Assembly: GCF_001612965.1 (NCBI RefSeq)
Contig: NZ_BDBL01000014.1
Coordinates: 1-64,000, forward strand
From: Nocardia kruczakiae NBRC 101016
Lineage (GTDB): Bacteria; Actinomycetota; Actinomycetes; Mycobacteriales; Mycobacteriaceae
Direction of reading: 5' to 3'
Length of the DNA stretch: 64,000 nt
Below the pieces are notes generated by a model. That model was not told where the DNA came from. It saw only the letters and a list, made by a program, of their open reading frames with translations, and made no database searches. Positions 16,126 to 24,692 of the stretch are shown here, one piece after another. Every line of letters begins with the position of its first letter. Position 1 is the stretch's first letter. A program made the position numbers and the translations under genes.

Positions 16126-17015
16126 AGTATTTCGTGGTGCGCGGCGAAACCCGCCGCGTCGATCAACTCACCCGTGCGGAACTGCGCGGTAATTTCCTCG
16201 AATGCAGTGCCGGTATAACACATTACGAGCTGACAGGCCCCGAAGACGGCGAGGTCGTCGTCTGTGCGGGCAGTCTGACAACCCCGCTGTTCTATTGGGA
16301 TCAGCTGGTGAGCGAACTGCATGCGCGCGGGTTCCGGACACTCACCTACAGCCCCTACGGCCGCGGCTATTCCGACCGCGTCCAGGCCACCTATGACGAG
16401 GCCCTGCTGGTCGGGCAACTCGCCGATCTGACCCAGCGTCTGGACCTGGTCAGACCTTTCCACCTCGTCGGAGCGTCGATGGGTGCTTTGGTGGCAATGG
16501 CTTTCGCCCAGCAGCACACCGCCCAGGTCGCCACCTTGACCTTGGCCGGTCCGGCCGGGCTGCAGCCCGCGCCCGCCTTCGCCGCCGTGCTGCGCAACGA
16601 GACGGCGGGCACCTTCCTGGCGAAGAAGCTGGGCAGCAAGATGCTCGACCGGCATCTGTCCCACAACGTGCGCGACCCCGAGCGGTCCGCGGAACTCACG
16701 GCGATGGTGCGCGAGTCCTACCGATTCGAAGGATCGATCTACGCCCTGGCCGCCACGATCGCCGACTTCCCCCTGGGCGGGCGCCAAGCGCTCTACCGGC
16801 AGACCGGGCGCTCACCGATCCCGAAATTGTTGCTGTGGGGCGACGAGGACACGGTCACCCCGATCACGAGCTTCGACGAGGTGACCGCGCTGTTGGCACC
16901 GGTCGAGTCACACATCGTCTCCCCGTGCGGGCACATGGTGCCCTTCGAAGAACCCGCCGAGATGTGTCTCCGGATCACCGCATTCGTCAATGCGAGGAAA
17001 GAGTCGTCACGATGA
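16122..17015 (+). CDS. Second alpha/beta hydrolase of the operon
   Basis: A 297-residue alpha/beta hydrolase with a roughly 30-residue N-terminal extension. LVGASMGALVAM carries the nucleophile Ser119, WGDEDTVTP the acid, and CGHMVPFEEP the His. It is only distantly related to the preceding gene product, so the two probably act on different intermediates. AAGGAG precedes the ATG; both ends overlap neighbours through ATGA junctions (with 15277-16125 and 17012-18586). Substrate unknown. Confidence 0.9.
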   Translation: MKYFVVRGETRRVDQLTRAELRGNFLECSAGITHYELTGPEDGEVVVCAGSLTTPLFYWDQLVSELHARGFRTLTYSPYGRGYSDRVQATYDEALLVGQLADLTQRLDLVRPFHLVGASMGALVAMAFAQQHTAQVATLTLAGPAGLQPAPAFAAVLRNETAGTFLAKKLGSKMLDRHLSHNVRDPERSAELTAMVRESYRFEGSIYALAATIADFPLGGRQALYRQTGRSPIPKLLLWGDEDTVTPITSFDEVTALLAPVESHIVSPCGHMVPFEEPAEMCLRITAFVNARKESSR

Positions 17016-18586
17016 ACACCAAGCCGAAGACCGAAACAGTCGACGTCCTCGTCGTCGGCGGCGGCCCGACCGGCACCGCCTTGGCGATCGACCTGGTCCG
17101 CCGCGGCGTGACGGTGCGGATCATCGACAAGGCCGCCGACGCCTTCGACGGCTCGCGCGCCAAGGGAATTCAGCCGCGCAGCCTGGAAGTCCTCGAGGAC
17201 CTCGGCGTCCTCGACGACATCCTCGCCGGCGGAGCCATCTACCCGCCCCTGGGCATCCACGCCGGCCCGCTGACGATTCCCTGGCACATGGTGTCCCGCA
17301 ACGACACGACATCCGATGTGCCGTACCCGAATACGTGGCTGATTCCGCAGTTCCGCACCGACGCCGCCCTGCGCGCCGGATTGCAGCGCAGGGGAGTGGA
17401 CGTCGAAACCGAGTGTGAATTTCTCGGATTCGACCAACACCCGGATGCGGTGGTGGCCACCATCGCGAGCCCCGGCGGTGTCACCGAGATCAGTGCTCGC
17501 TACCTTGTCGCCGCCGACGGAGGCGCGAGCATGGTTCGTCGGGCCGCCGACGTCGGCTTCGAGGGCTCGACCGACGAAGCCGATCGAATGATCATCGTCG
17601 ACGCCGCGGTCGACGGCCTTTCCCGAGACCGGTGGCATGTATGGCCGCGGCCCGGTGGCCGATTCGTCGGCGCGTGCCCGCTGCCGCACTCCGATCGGTT
17701 TCAGGTGATGATTCGCCTGAACCGCGGCGAGGAGCCCACGCTCGACGAGGAGAGCCTGAACGCGCGCTTCCGTAAGCAGACCGGGGACAGGAAACTGCGG
17801 CTGTCGGACATCGGCTGGAAATCGGTGTTCCGCCCCAACATTCGCCTCGCGGAGCACTACCGGTCAGGACGGGTGTTCATCGCCGGCGACGCCGCTCATG
17901 TGCACCCGCCCGCGGGTGCGCAAGGACTCAACACCGGCCTGCAAGACGCCTACAACCTGGGCTGGAAGCTCGGCCAGGTGCTCGCGGGCGCACCGGAGGC
18001 TCTGCTCGACACCTATGAGGCCGAGCGGCAACCGATCGCCGCCGGGGTCCTGGGTTTGGCGACCAAGAAGTACGAGGGCCTGTCCAAGCTCGACCCGTCG
18101 GCGATCAAGCGCGGCAACGACGAACGCCAGCTCGCCCTGAACTACCGGGGCGGCCCTCTGGCGGCGGCCGGCGCCGAACATACCGCGACGCTGCACGTCG
18201 GCGACCGCGCTCCGGACGCGAAACTGCTGGACGCGAACGGCGGCGCGCGACGCCTTTTCGAGCTATTCGCCGGAGCGCACTTCACCGCGATCGCCTACGG
18301 CCGCGCGGCGGTCGAGGAACTGGCGGCTATGTCCTGGCCCACTGCGGGCGCGGGGCTGAAGAAGATCGCCATCGATAGCGGGGAAGACGCGAATACCGAT
18401 GTGGTGCTTGCCGATATCGCCGCGTCGTTCGCTCGCGCGTATGGCGTCACCGACCCCACTCTGCTGTTGATCCGGCCCGATGGATACGTCGCCTCCATCG
18501 CCACGACCGACATGGGGGACATCGTCAGTGCCCAGGCCGCGTTGATGTCGCCCGCCGTCGAAATTCCTGCCGTGCCGACAGTTTGA
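17012..18586 (+). CDS. FAD-dependent aromatic hydroxylase (PHBH/MhpA class)
   Basis: A 524-residue class A flavin monooxygenase. GGGPTG (16-21) starts the FAD Rossmann fold, YLVAADGGASMVRR is the DG motif, and VFIAGDAAHVHPPAGAQGLN is the GD motif that binds the ribityl chain. The last 150 residues form the thioredoxin-like domain of phenol/3-(3-hydroxyphenyl)propionate hydroxylases (VGDRAPDAKLLDANG onward). It uses NAD(P)H and O2 to hydroxylate a phenol-type ring or enol. The start overlaps the upstream stop by ATGA. A truncated relative lies at 8424-8807. Confidence 0.92.
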   Translation: MNTKPKTETVDVLVVGGGPTGTALAIDLVRRGVTVRIIDKAADAFDGSRAKGIQPRSLEVLEDLGVLDDILAGGAIYPPLGIHAGPLTIPWHMVSRNDTTSDVPYPNTWLIPQFRTDAALRAGLQRRGVDVETECEFLGFDQHPDAVVATIASPGGVTEISARYLVAADGGASMVRRAADVGFEGSTDEADRMIIVDAAVDGLSRDRWHVWPRPGGRFVGACPLPHSDRFQVMIRLNRGEEPTLDEESLNARFRKQTGDRKLRLSDIGWKSVFRPNIRLAEHYRSGRVFIAGDAAHVHPPAGAQGLNTGLQDAYNLGWKLGQVLAGAPEALLDTYEAERQPIAAGVLGLATKKYEGLSKLDPSAIKRGNDERQLALNYRGGPLAAAGAEHTATLHVGDRAPDAKLLDANGGARRLFELFAGAHFTAIAYGRAAVEELAAMSWPTAGAGLKKIAIDSGEDANTDVVLADIAASFARAYGVTDPTLLLIRPDGYVASIATTDMGDIVSAQAALMSPAVEIPAVPTV

Positions 18587-18599
18587 CCTTGGAAATGCA

Positions 18600-18845
18600 A
18601 TGTCGTGGCACCTGACCGTCGATTTCGGCACCGGTTCACCATTGCATTTCCTTGCCTCCCACGAGGCTGCCATCACCTTCGCGCGGGAGGCCGTCGAGGG
18701 AGGCTGGGCCCGCACCGTCGCAGTCGATGATCGCGTGGACCAGAGCTATCCGGCCATGCCGTGCCAGGGTCTGTTCTCCCAGCCGTGCCTGCCGAATTCC
18801 GTGCGTATTCCGAACTTCACCAGAAAGGGCGCAGATGCCCCCTGA
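18600..18845 (+). CDS. Small hypothetical protein coupled to the dehydrogenase gene
   Basis: An 81-residue frame (MSWHLTVDFGTGSPLHFL at its start) fills the only larger gap in the operon, 18587-18834. Its stop lies 11 bases inside the following dehydrogenase gene, which suggests translational coupling. I do not recognise a family; the first 50 residues (containing FLASHEAAITFAREAVEGGW) look like a small alpha/beta fold, while the tail is unstructured. The ribosome site is weak (TTGGAAA). A real small subunit or accessory protein is plausible but unproven. Confidence 0.5.
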   Translation: MSWHLTVDFGTGSPLHFLASHEAAITFAREAVEGGWARTVAVDDRVDQSYPAMPCQGLFSQPCLPNSVRIPNFTRKGADAP

Positions 18846-19935
18846 AACGATGTTGGCCGCGGTACTCGGCGAGCCGGGGACGATCACCACGACGCGGTTG
18901 CCCGTCCCCGAGGTCGGCCCGGACGACGTCCTGGTCCAGGTCCGCCGCGCATCGCTGTGCGGCTCGGACCTGAAAATTCGAAGTCAGAAATTCTTCGGCG
19001 GCGACCGCCCGCCGTCGAAAGCCTTCGTCCCCGGACACGAATACGCGGGTGTTGTAGTCGCGGTGGGCAGCAGCGTCGACGAGTTCATGGTCGGCGATCG
19101 AGTGGTGACCGAGGCACACCGCGGGTGTATGCGCTGCGTCAACTGCCTGTCCGGGGCCTATACCGACTGCCTGAACTACGGCAAGCTGAACAAAGGCCAT
19201 CGGACACAGGGCATGACGGTCAACGGCGGATTCGCCGAATACGTCGTCAATCATGTTTCCACGCTGCATCTGCTGCCGGAGACCGTCGATTTCGACGCGG
19301 CGGTCATCCTCACCACGGTCGGCTCGGTCATGCACGCCTTCGATGCGCTCGGTTCCCTCGTTGTCGGCGCGAGTGTCGCCGTGATCGGCCCCGGACCCAT
19401 CGGACTGCTGGCAGTCCAGGTGGCACGTGAACTCGGCGCGGAACCGATCGCCCTGGTAGGTACGCGGGCGAGCCGATTGGACCTCGGCAAGCAGTTCGGC
19501 GCCGACTCGGTGCTCAACTCGCGTGTCGATGACGCCGTGGCCGCCGTGCGCGACCTTACCGGCGGGCGCGGCGCCGATATCGTCCTCGAGTGCTCGGGCG
19601 CCGCGCCCGCGGTCGATCAAGCGATCCGGATGGCCAAACGCTCCGGAAAGGTTGTGCTGGTGGGCTTTTTCGAACAGCCGGTGACGGCCGACCTCAATCA
19701 TGCCGTTATGAACGGCATTTCGCTGCAAACGGTCCGTGGCGAAGGGACAGGTTCCGTGGCGCGGGCCGTCTCCCTGGCGAGCCGGGGGAGACTGAACACC
19801 AACGCACTTGTGACACACCATTTCCCGCTGGCCGACATCGGTGAAGCGTTCGACACCTACGCCGAACGCCGCGGCGATGCCATCAAGGTGATGCTGGATG
19901 TGTCCGACGACCAGGACGCGGCCCATGATCGGTGA
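18835..19935 (+). CDS. Zinc-dependent medium-chain dehydrogenase
   Basis: A 366-residue MDR-superfamily dehydrogenase. Catalytic zinc ligands are Cys42 (SLCGSD) and His68-Glu69 (PGHEYAG); the structural zinc loop has Cys98, Cys101, Cys104 and Cys112. The NAD(P)-binding fold contains VIGPGPIGLLAVQVARELGA. It resembles polyol, threonine and similar secondary-alcohol dehydrogenases. Within the operon it would oxidise a hydroxyl group produced upstream or reduce a ketone. AAAGGG lies five bases before the ATG. Its 3' end overlaps the DUF3500 gene by 11 bases. Confidence 0.92.
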   Translation: MPPETMLAAVLGEPGTITTTRLPVPEVGPDDVLVQVRRASLCGSDLKIRSQKFFGGDRPPSKAFVPGHEYAGVVVAVGSSVDEFMVGDRVVTEAHRGCMRCVNCLSGAYTDCLNYGKLNKGHRTQGMTVNGGFAEYVVNHVSTLHLLPETVDFDAAVILTTVGSVMHAFDALGSLVVGASVAVIGPGPIGLLAVQVARELGAEPIALVGTRASRLDLGKQFGADSVLNSRVDDAVAAVRDLTGGRGADIVLECSGAAPAVDQAIRMAKRSGKVVLVGFFEQPVTADLNHAVMNGISLQTVRGEGTGSVARAVSLASRGRLNTNALVTHHFPLADIGEAFDTYAERRGDAIKVMLDVSDDQDAAHDR

Positions 19936-21097
19936 AGTACCCACGCAGGCTGCCGAGACCGGACCGCGGCGGGCAGTCGCCGCCGTGATGGCCACCGCCG
20001 TCACGGCGTGGCTGGACACCCTGACCGACCGCCAGCGTTCCGCCGCGCTCTTCGATTCCCCGCTGGTCGCCGCAGCCGACGCGGAACGAGTGCGGTGGTA
20101 TTACACCCCGACCGATCACGGCGGGCTGGCACTGCGTGATCAGTCCGCGGCCCAGCAGAGGCTGGCGATGAAACTGGTCGCGTCCGGGTTGTCCGAGGCG
20201 GGGTACGCCACCGTCGCCACCGTGGTCGGTCTGGAGAACATCCTGGACCGAGTCGAAGGCTGGCAGGCAGATTGGGCTCGGGAGCGAGGGCGCGATCCGG
20301 AGCTGTACTGGATCAGGCTGTTCGGCACGCCGGGCGACTCGGTGTGGGGTTGGCGCTTCGGCGGCCATCACATCTCGCTCAACTACCTCATCGTCGACGG
20401 CTGTCTCGTGTCGACGACCCCGTGCTTCATCGGCGCCGACCCCGCGAGCACGGCGCTGCTGGGTGGCTCACCGCTGCGGCCGCTCGGCGGGATCGAGGAG
20501 GTGGCAAGGAATCTGGCGCGGTCCTTCACCGCCGAACAGCGCGAGCATGCCGTACTGCACGAGTCGGCCATCTCCGACATCGTGTCCGGCAACCGGGCCC
20601 GGGTGTCCAACGGCGACAACATGATGCATATGCAGGACCTGTGGCGCGGCCAGTTCGCCGAACCCGCGCTGAACAAACTCGTCGATGACATCGATCGCCG
20701 TGCGGAAGCGGCGAGCGGATACACCGAGGCGGATCACGCGGCGCTGGCAATCACGGTGCCGCCCAAAGGAATCTGCGCACGAAGCCTCGATTCCGCGCAA
20801 CGGGACGAACTCCGCCGATTGATCGCGCTGTACACCGGCCGCGCGCCGACCGCCCTGGCAGAGCTGCATGCCGCGCGCTACACCACCGCTGCGGTCCTTG
20901 ACGTCACGTGGTTCGGGTGGGCGGGAGGCATGGCATCCGATGATCCGCACTACTACCGGATACAAGGCCCGGATCTGCTCATCGAGTACGACAACACGCA
21001 GCGCCGGGCCAATCACGCGCACGCCGTATGGCGGGATCTGTCCGCTGACTTCGGATTCGACGCTCTTGCCGAACACCGAATGAACCACTCCCACTGA
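19925..21097 (+). CDS. DUF3500 protein
   Basis: A 390-residue protein of the uncharacterised DUF3500 family. Conserved landmarks are WYYTPTDHGGLAL, LVASGLSEAGYATVATVVGL, LYWIRLFGTPG, WGWRFGGHHISLNYLIVDG and FIGADPAS. The clustered His, Asp and Trp residues (GWRFGGHHISLN) hint at a metal or substrate site, but no activity is known to me and none should be assumed. There is no signal peptide. Start at the ATG overlapping the dehydrogenase stop. A collapsed copy of this gene, fused to an aldolase scrap, lies at 7119-7579, so the DUF3500-aldolase pairing existed at least twice here. Confidence 0.9.
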   Translation: MIGEVPTQAAETGPRRAVAAVMATAVTAWLDTLTDRQRSAALFDSPLVAAADAERVRWYYTPTDHGGLALRDQSAAQQRLAMKLVASGLSEAGYATVATVVGLENILDRVEGWQADWARERGRDPELYWIRLFGTPGDSVWGWRFGGHHISLNYLIVDGCLVSTTPCFIGADPASTALLGGSPLRPLGGIEEVARNLARSFTAEQREHAVLHESAISDIVSGNRARVSNGDNMMHMQDLWRGQFAEPALNKLVDDIDRRAEAASGYTEADHAALAITVPPKGICARSLDSAQRDELRRLIALYTGRAPTALAELHAARYTTAAVLDVTWFGWAGGMASDDPHYYRIQGPDLLIEYDNTQRRANHAHAVWRDLSADFGFDALAEHRMNHSH

Positions 21098-21130
21098 GAG
21101 GCCGCCGCGCCGGCCCGCAAAAGAGGCACA

Positions 21131-21910
21131 ATGACGAACAATTCGAAGACAAGCGTGAACCGATTCGCCGAGCGGTTGCGGTCCGGGTCGAAGGCTGTGG
21201 GCTACTGGGTGGTGTGCGACAACCCGGTGGCGACCGAACGGATCGCGATGCTGGGTTACGACTACGTCTGCATCGACGCGCAGCACGGCCTGATCGAATA
21301 CCGGGGCATGCTCGCCGGAATCACCGCGATCGATGCCGCGGGGATTGCGGCCCTGGTCCGGGTGCAACTCAACGACCCGTTCTGGATCGGCCAGGCACTC
21401 GACGCGGGCGCCCGCGGAGTCATCGTGCCGATGGTCGACACCGCGGGCGAGGCGGCAGCGGCGGTGGCGGCGTGTCGTTTTCCGCCGGTGGGCCGTCGCA
21501 GTAATGGCGCGTTGCGTGCGGGACTGCGGATCGGTCCGTCCCTGGCCGAGGCCAACGCCGAGGTCGCTTGCGTGGTGATGATCGAAACTGTCGACGGCTT
21601 GCGCAACGTCGCCGAGATCGTGTCGGTTCCCGGAGTCGACGCGCTCTACATCGGGCCCTCGGACCTGCGCATCGCACTCGGCGGCGCCGGCCCCACCGAC
21701 CCCGCGGTCGACGCCGAGTTCGAGGAGGCGCTTCGCGTGGTGCGCAAGGCCGCCGTCGCGGCCGGAAAAGCCGTGGGCATCCATTGCCCGAACGGTGCCA
21801 CCGCCGCACGCCGCCTGGCCGAGGGCTTCCACTACGTCAGCATCGCCAACGACTTGATGCATATGGAACAGGCCGCCAAAAGCCACCTCGCGCAGGCGAC
21901 CACCGAATGA
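21131..21910 (+). CDS. HpcH/HpaI-family class II aldolase
   Basis: A 259-residue aldolase of the HpcH/HpaI (citrate lyase beta-like) family. Motifs: GYDYVCIDAQHGLIEY near residue 42, LVRVQLNDPFWIGQALDAGA, GVIVPMVDTAGEA, VVMIETVDGLRN (metal-ligand Glu) and ALYIGPSDLRIALG (metal-ligand Asp). Such enzymes cleave 4-hydroxy-2-oxo acids with a divalent metal, releasing pyruvate or a related oxoacid plus an aldehyde. It is followed with a four-base overlap by the thiamine-dependent enzyme, which could take the oxoacid or aldehyde product. Confidence 0.93.
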   Translation: MTNNSKTSVNRFAERLRSGSKAVGYWVVCDNPVATERIAMLGYDYVCIDAQHGLIEYRGMLAGITAIDAAGIAALVRVQLNDPFWIGQALDAGARGVIVPMVDTAGEAAAAVAACRFPPVGRRSNGALRAGLRIGPSLAEANAEVACVVMIETVDGLRNVAEIVSVPGVDALYIGPSDLRIALGGAGPTDPAVDAEFEEALRVVRKAAVAAGKAVGIHCPNGATAARRLAEGFHYVSIANDLMHMEQAAKSHLAQATTE

Positions 21911-24222
21911 AAGCCCCCGTCGAGACCTGCGCCGCCATGCCGAGCCACCCGCTCGAGGCAATCCAGCAACGAGTGCTGTGGCTGTCCACATCGATGATCC
22001 ACCACGCCAATCGGATACGTCCCAATCCGAGCGGGCTCAAGGTCGGGGGTCATCAGGCGTCGTGCGCGTCGATGGTGTCGATCATGACGTCACTGTGGTT
22101 CGAACACCTGCAATCGGGTGATCGGGTCTCGGTCAAGCCGCACGCGTCGCCGGTGCTGCACAGCATCAACTATCTGCTGGGCGAACTCGACGAGTCCAAC
22201 TTGACAACTTTGCGCGAGTTCGGTGGGTTGCAGTCCTACCCCAGCCGGGCCAAAGACCCCGACCCCGTCGACTACTCGACCGGCTCGGTGGGAATCGGTG
22301 CGACAGCACCGATTTGGGGGGCGATGGCCAGGCGGTATGTCAATACCATCGGCGGCGACGCCGGTACCGGTCGCCAGTACTCTCTGGTCGGTGACGCCGA
22401 ACTCGACGAAGGCGCGGTCTGGGAGGCCATCCTCGATCCCGGCATCGTCGATTTGGGCGAGGTGGTCTGGATCGTCGACCTCAACCGGCAATCCCTCGAC
22501 CGCGTCGTCCCCAACATCGCCGCCCGCCGGCTGGAGAAGATGTTCGATGCCGCGGGCTGGCAGGTGATCACCGTCAAATTCGGGAAGCTGCTCGAGACGC
22601 TGTTCACCCGGCCCGGGGGAGCCGAGCTCCGCGATCGGATCCTGGAGATGCCGAACCCGGAATACCAGCGGCTGCTGCGCTGCGACGCCGACGAACTGCG
22701 TAATCGGCTGCCCGGCAACGGGAAAGGGAGCGCGGAAATCGCGCAGCTGATCGCCGGGATCGACAACCCGACGCTGACCACGGCGATCGGCAACCTCGGC
22801 GGCCACGACCTCTCCGCATTGTCGGCGGCGTACCGTCGGATCGACGACACGCGGCCGACCATCATCTTCGCCTACACCATCAAGGGGTACGGACTGCCCA
22901 TCCAAGGCCATCCCCAAAATCACTCGTCACTACTGAGCATCGACGAATACGCCGAACTGGCAAGCGAATTGGGTATGGACCGCAATCGGCCATGGCAGCG
23001 ATTCGACGACGCCACCGCACCCGGGCAGATCTGCGCGATGGTCGCGGAACGACTACACCGCGACCCGATCGTCCCGGCCGGCCCCGCGCCGATTCCTTCC
23101 GACTTCGGCCGCACCCCCAAGGGCACCGCGACAACACAATCAGCTCTCGGGCGGGTCTTGCTCGACTTGACTCGCGCGGCGCCCGACGCGTCCAAACGTG
23201 TTGTCACCGTGAGTCCGGACGTGAGTTCGACGACCAACCTCGCCGGATGGGTGAACAAGGTCGGGGTGTGGTCATCGGCGGAACGCCACAACTGGTTCGC
23301 CGACGACACCGAGACGATCCTGCATTGGCGCGAAAAGCCAACCGGCCAGCACATGGAACTGGGTATCGCCGAAACCAATCTCGTCGGCCTGATCGGTGAA
23401 CTCGGCGCCACCTGGAGCCGATGGGGGCAGCCGCTGCTCCCCATCGGAGTCCTCTACGATCCGTTCGTCGAGCGAGCCCTCGAGCCGTGGTCCTACGGCA
23501 TTTATGCCGGCGGGCAATCGATCCTGGTCGGCACACCATCCGGTGTCACCCTGGCTGCCGAAGGCGGAGCACACCAATCCATCAAGACACCCTCGATCGG
23601 TCTGGAACAACCGGGCTGTGTCAGCTACGAACCCGCCTTCTCCATCGATGTCGAGTGGACCCTGCTCGCCTGCCTGTCCCGCCTCGCCCGACCGAACGGC
23701 TCCTCGGCCTACCTACGCCTGTCGACCCGCCCCGTCGACCAGCAACTGGCAGCGGTCCCCTCGGATCCCGCGGCCCGCGAACGCCGCCGCCGACAGGTCG
23801 TCGCAGGTGGATACCCATTGATCCGCCACGACAACGCGAAGGTGACCATCGCGGCAATGGGCGCGGTGATGACCGAAGCCCTCGCCGCCGCCGAACGCCT
23901 CACGCAGACGGGCATTCCCACCGACGTCCTCTGCATCACCAGCCCCGGCCTGCTGTTCCGGGCGCTCCAAGCCCGCCGCGCCCTCGACTCCGGCGAAACC
24001 TGGATCCTCGATCAACTCTTCCCCACCGACCGCGCCACCCCGCTCCTCACAGTCCTCGACGGCCACCCGCATACCCTCGCATTCCTTTCCGGAATCAACC
24101 GCGTCCGCCACGCCGCCCTCGGCGTCTCCCGCTTCGGCCAGTCCGGCTCCCTCGACGATGTCTACCGCCACCACGGCATTGACGCCGACAGCATCCTGCG
24201 CGCCGCCCTCGACCTGCTGTAA
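21907..24222 (+). CDS. Thiamine-diphosphate enzyme, AceE/transketolase-like
   Basis: A 771-residue homologue of homodimeric pyruvate dehydrogenase E1 (AceE) and transketolases, shorter than AceE (about 890). The TPP motif reads GDAELDEG (162-169) with the closing Asn in DLN (191-193). The PYR domain begins near residue 415 and contains MELGIAETNLVG with the activating Glu; the C-terminal domain is transketolase-like. No E2/E3 genes are nearby, so it may be a stand-alone oxoacid decarboxylase, an acyloin-forming or -cleaving enzyme, or an E1 borrowing a housekeeping E2. It shares the ATGA overlap with the aldolase and is the last gene of the operon. Confidence 0.88.
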   Translation: MKAPVETCAAMPSHPLEAIQQRVLWLSTSMIHHANRIRPNPSGLKVGGHQASCASMVSIMTSLWFEHLQSGDRVSVKPHASPVLHSINYLLGELDESNLTTLREFGGLQSYPSRAKDPDPVDYSTGSVGIGATAPIWGAMARRYVNTIGGDAGTGRQYSLVGDAELDEGAVWEAILDPGIVDLGEVVWIVDLNRQSLDRVVPNIAARRLEKMFDAAGWQVITVKFGKLLETLFTRPGGAELRDRILEMPNPEYQRLLRCDADELRNRLPGNGKGSAEIAQLIAGIDNPTLTTAIGNLGGHDLSALSAAYRRIDDTRPTIIFAYTIKGYGLPIQGHPQNHSSLLSIDEYAELASELGMDRNRPWQRFDDATAPGQICAMVAERLHRDPIVPAGPAPIPSDFGRTPKGTATTQSALGRVLLDLTRAAPDASKRVVTVSPDVSSTTNLAGWVNKVGVWSSAERHNWFADDTETILHWREKPTGQHMELGIAETNLVGLIGELGATWSRWGQPLLPIGVLYDPFVERALEPWSYGIYAGGQSILVGTPSGVTLAAEGGAHQSIKTPSIGLEQPGCVSYEPAFSIDVEWTLLACLSRLARPNGSSAYLRLSTRPVDQQLAAVPSDPAARERRRRQVVAGGYPLIRHDNAKVTIAAMGAVMTEALAAAERLTQTGIPTDVLCITSPGLLFRALQARRALDSGETWILDQLFPTDRATPLLTVLDGHPHTLAFLSGINRVRHAALGVSRFGQSGSLDDVYRHHGIDADSILRAALDLL

Positions 24223-24339
24223 CCACCGGTCGCAACACTCACCACCGACAAACGCGGCCATACGCGTTCACACCCCACCCACGCACTGTCCTGCCGATGA
24301 GCGAGCGCGTCCGGCCGCGCGGAGAGGTTAGCTCGCCGG

Positions 24340-24626
24340 TGCGGTTGGGGGAACCGGTCGCACTGGCCAGGCAGCTGGCGAACTTGGTGAACACGAGCGG
24401 CTCGTGCTGTCGCGCCGCTGCTGTTCCAGAACCTCGACCGGTTGGTCAATCGCTCCGACCGATTTCTCCGCACCCACATGGTGTTGGGTGCTTCGTTGTC
24501 CGGCGAGGCGATCAGCCTGTTCTGCGAGCGCATTCAAGTGCGTTCCGACGGCTGCGCAGGGGAAGGATGCAAGACTTCGGCCCTGACTTCGGGCTCATGG
24601 CAGCAATGTTGGACCTCACCTGTTGA
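24340..24626 (+). pseudogene. MCE lipoprotein C-terminal remnant
   Basis: The forward strand reads APLLFQNLDRLVNRSDRFLR and then THMVLGASLSGEAISLFCER, matching the tail of the MCE lipoprotein at 1835-2914 (APLLLQNIDASMDRNGQYFR, SHVVLGVPMTGEVVSLFCQR). Near 24565 the frame shifts and continues as MQDFGPDFGLMAAMLDLTC before a stop. The preceding helical segment (about 24340-24400) is in yet another frame. No MCE domain remains upstream, where the catabolic operon ends. Confidence 0.8.
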
Positions 24627-24692
24627 AGGGTGCGTCGGGATCGACGGGGACCGCCGCGCCCCGGCGCACTCTATCGGACTGCGATGGACGGC

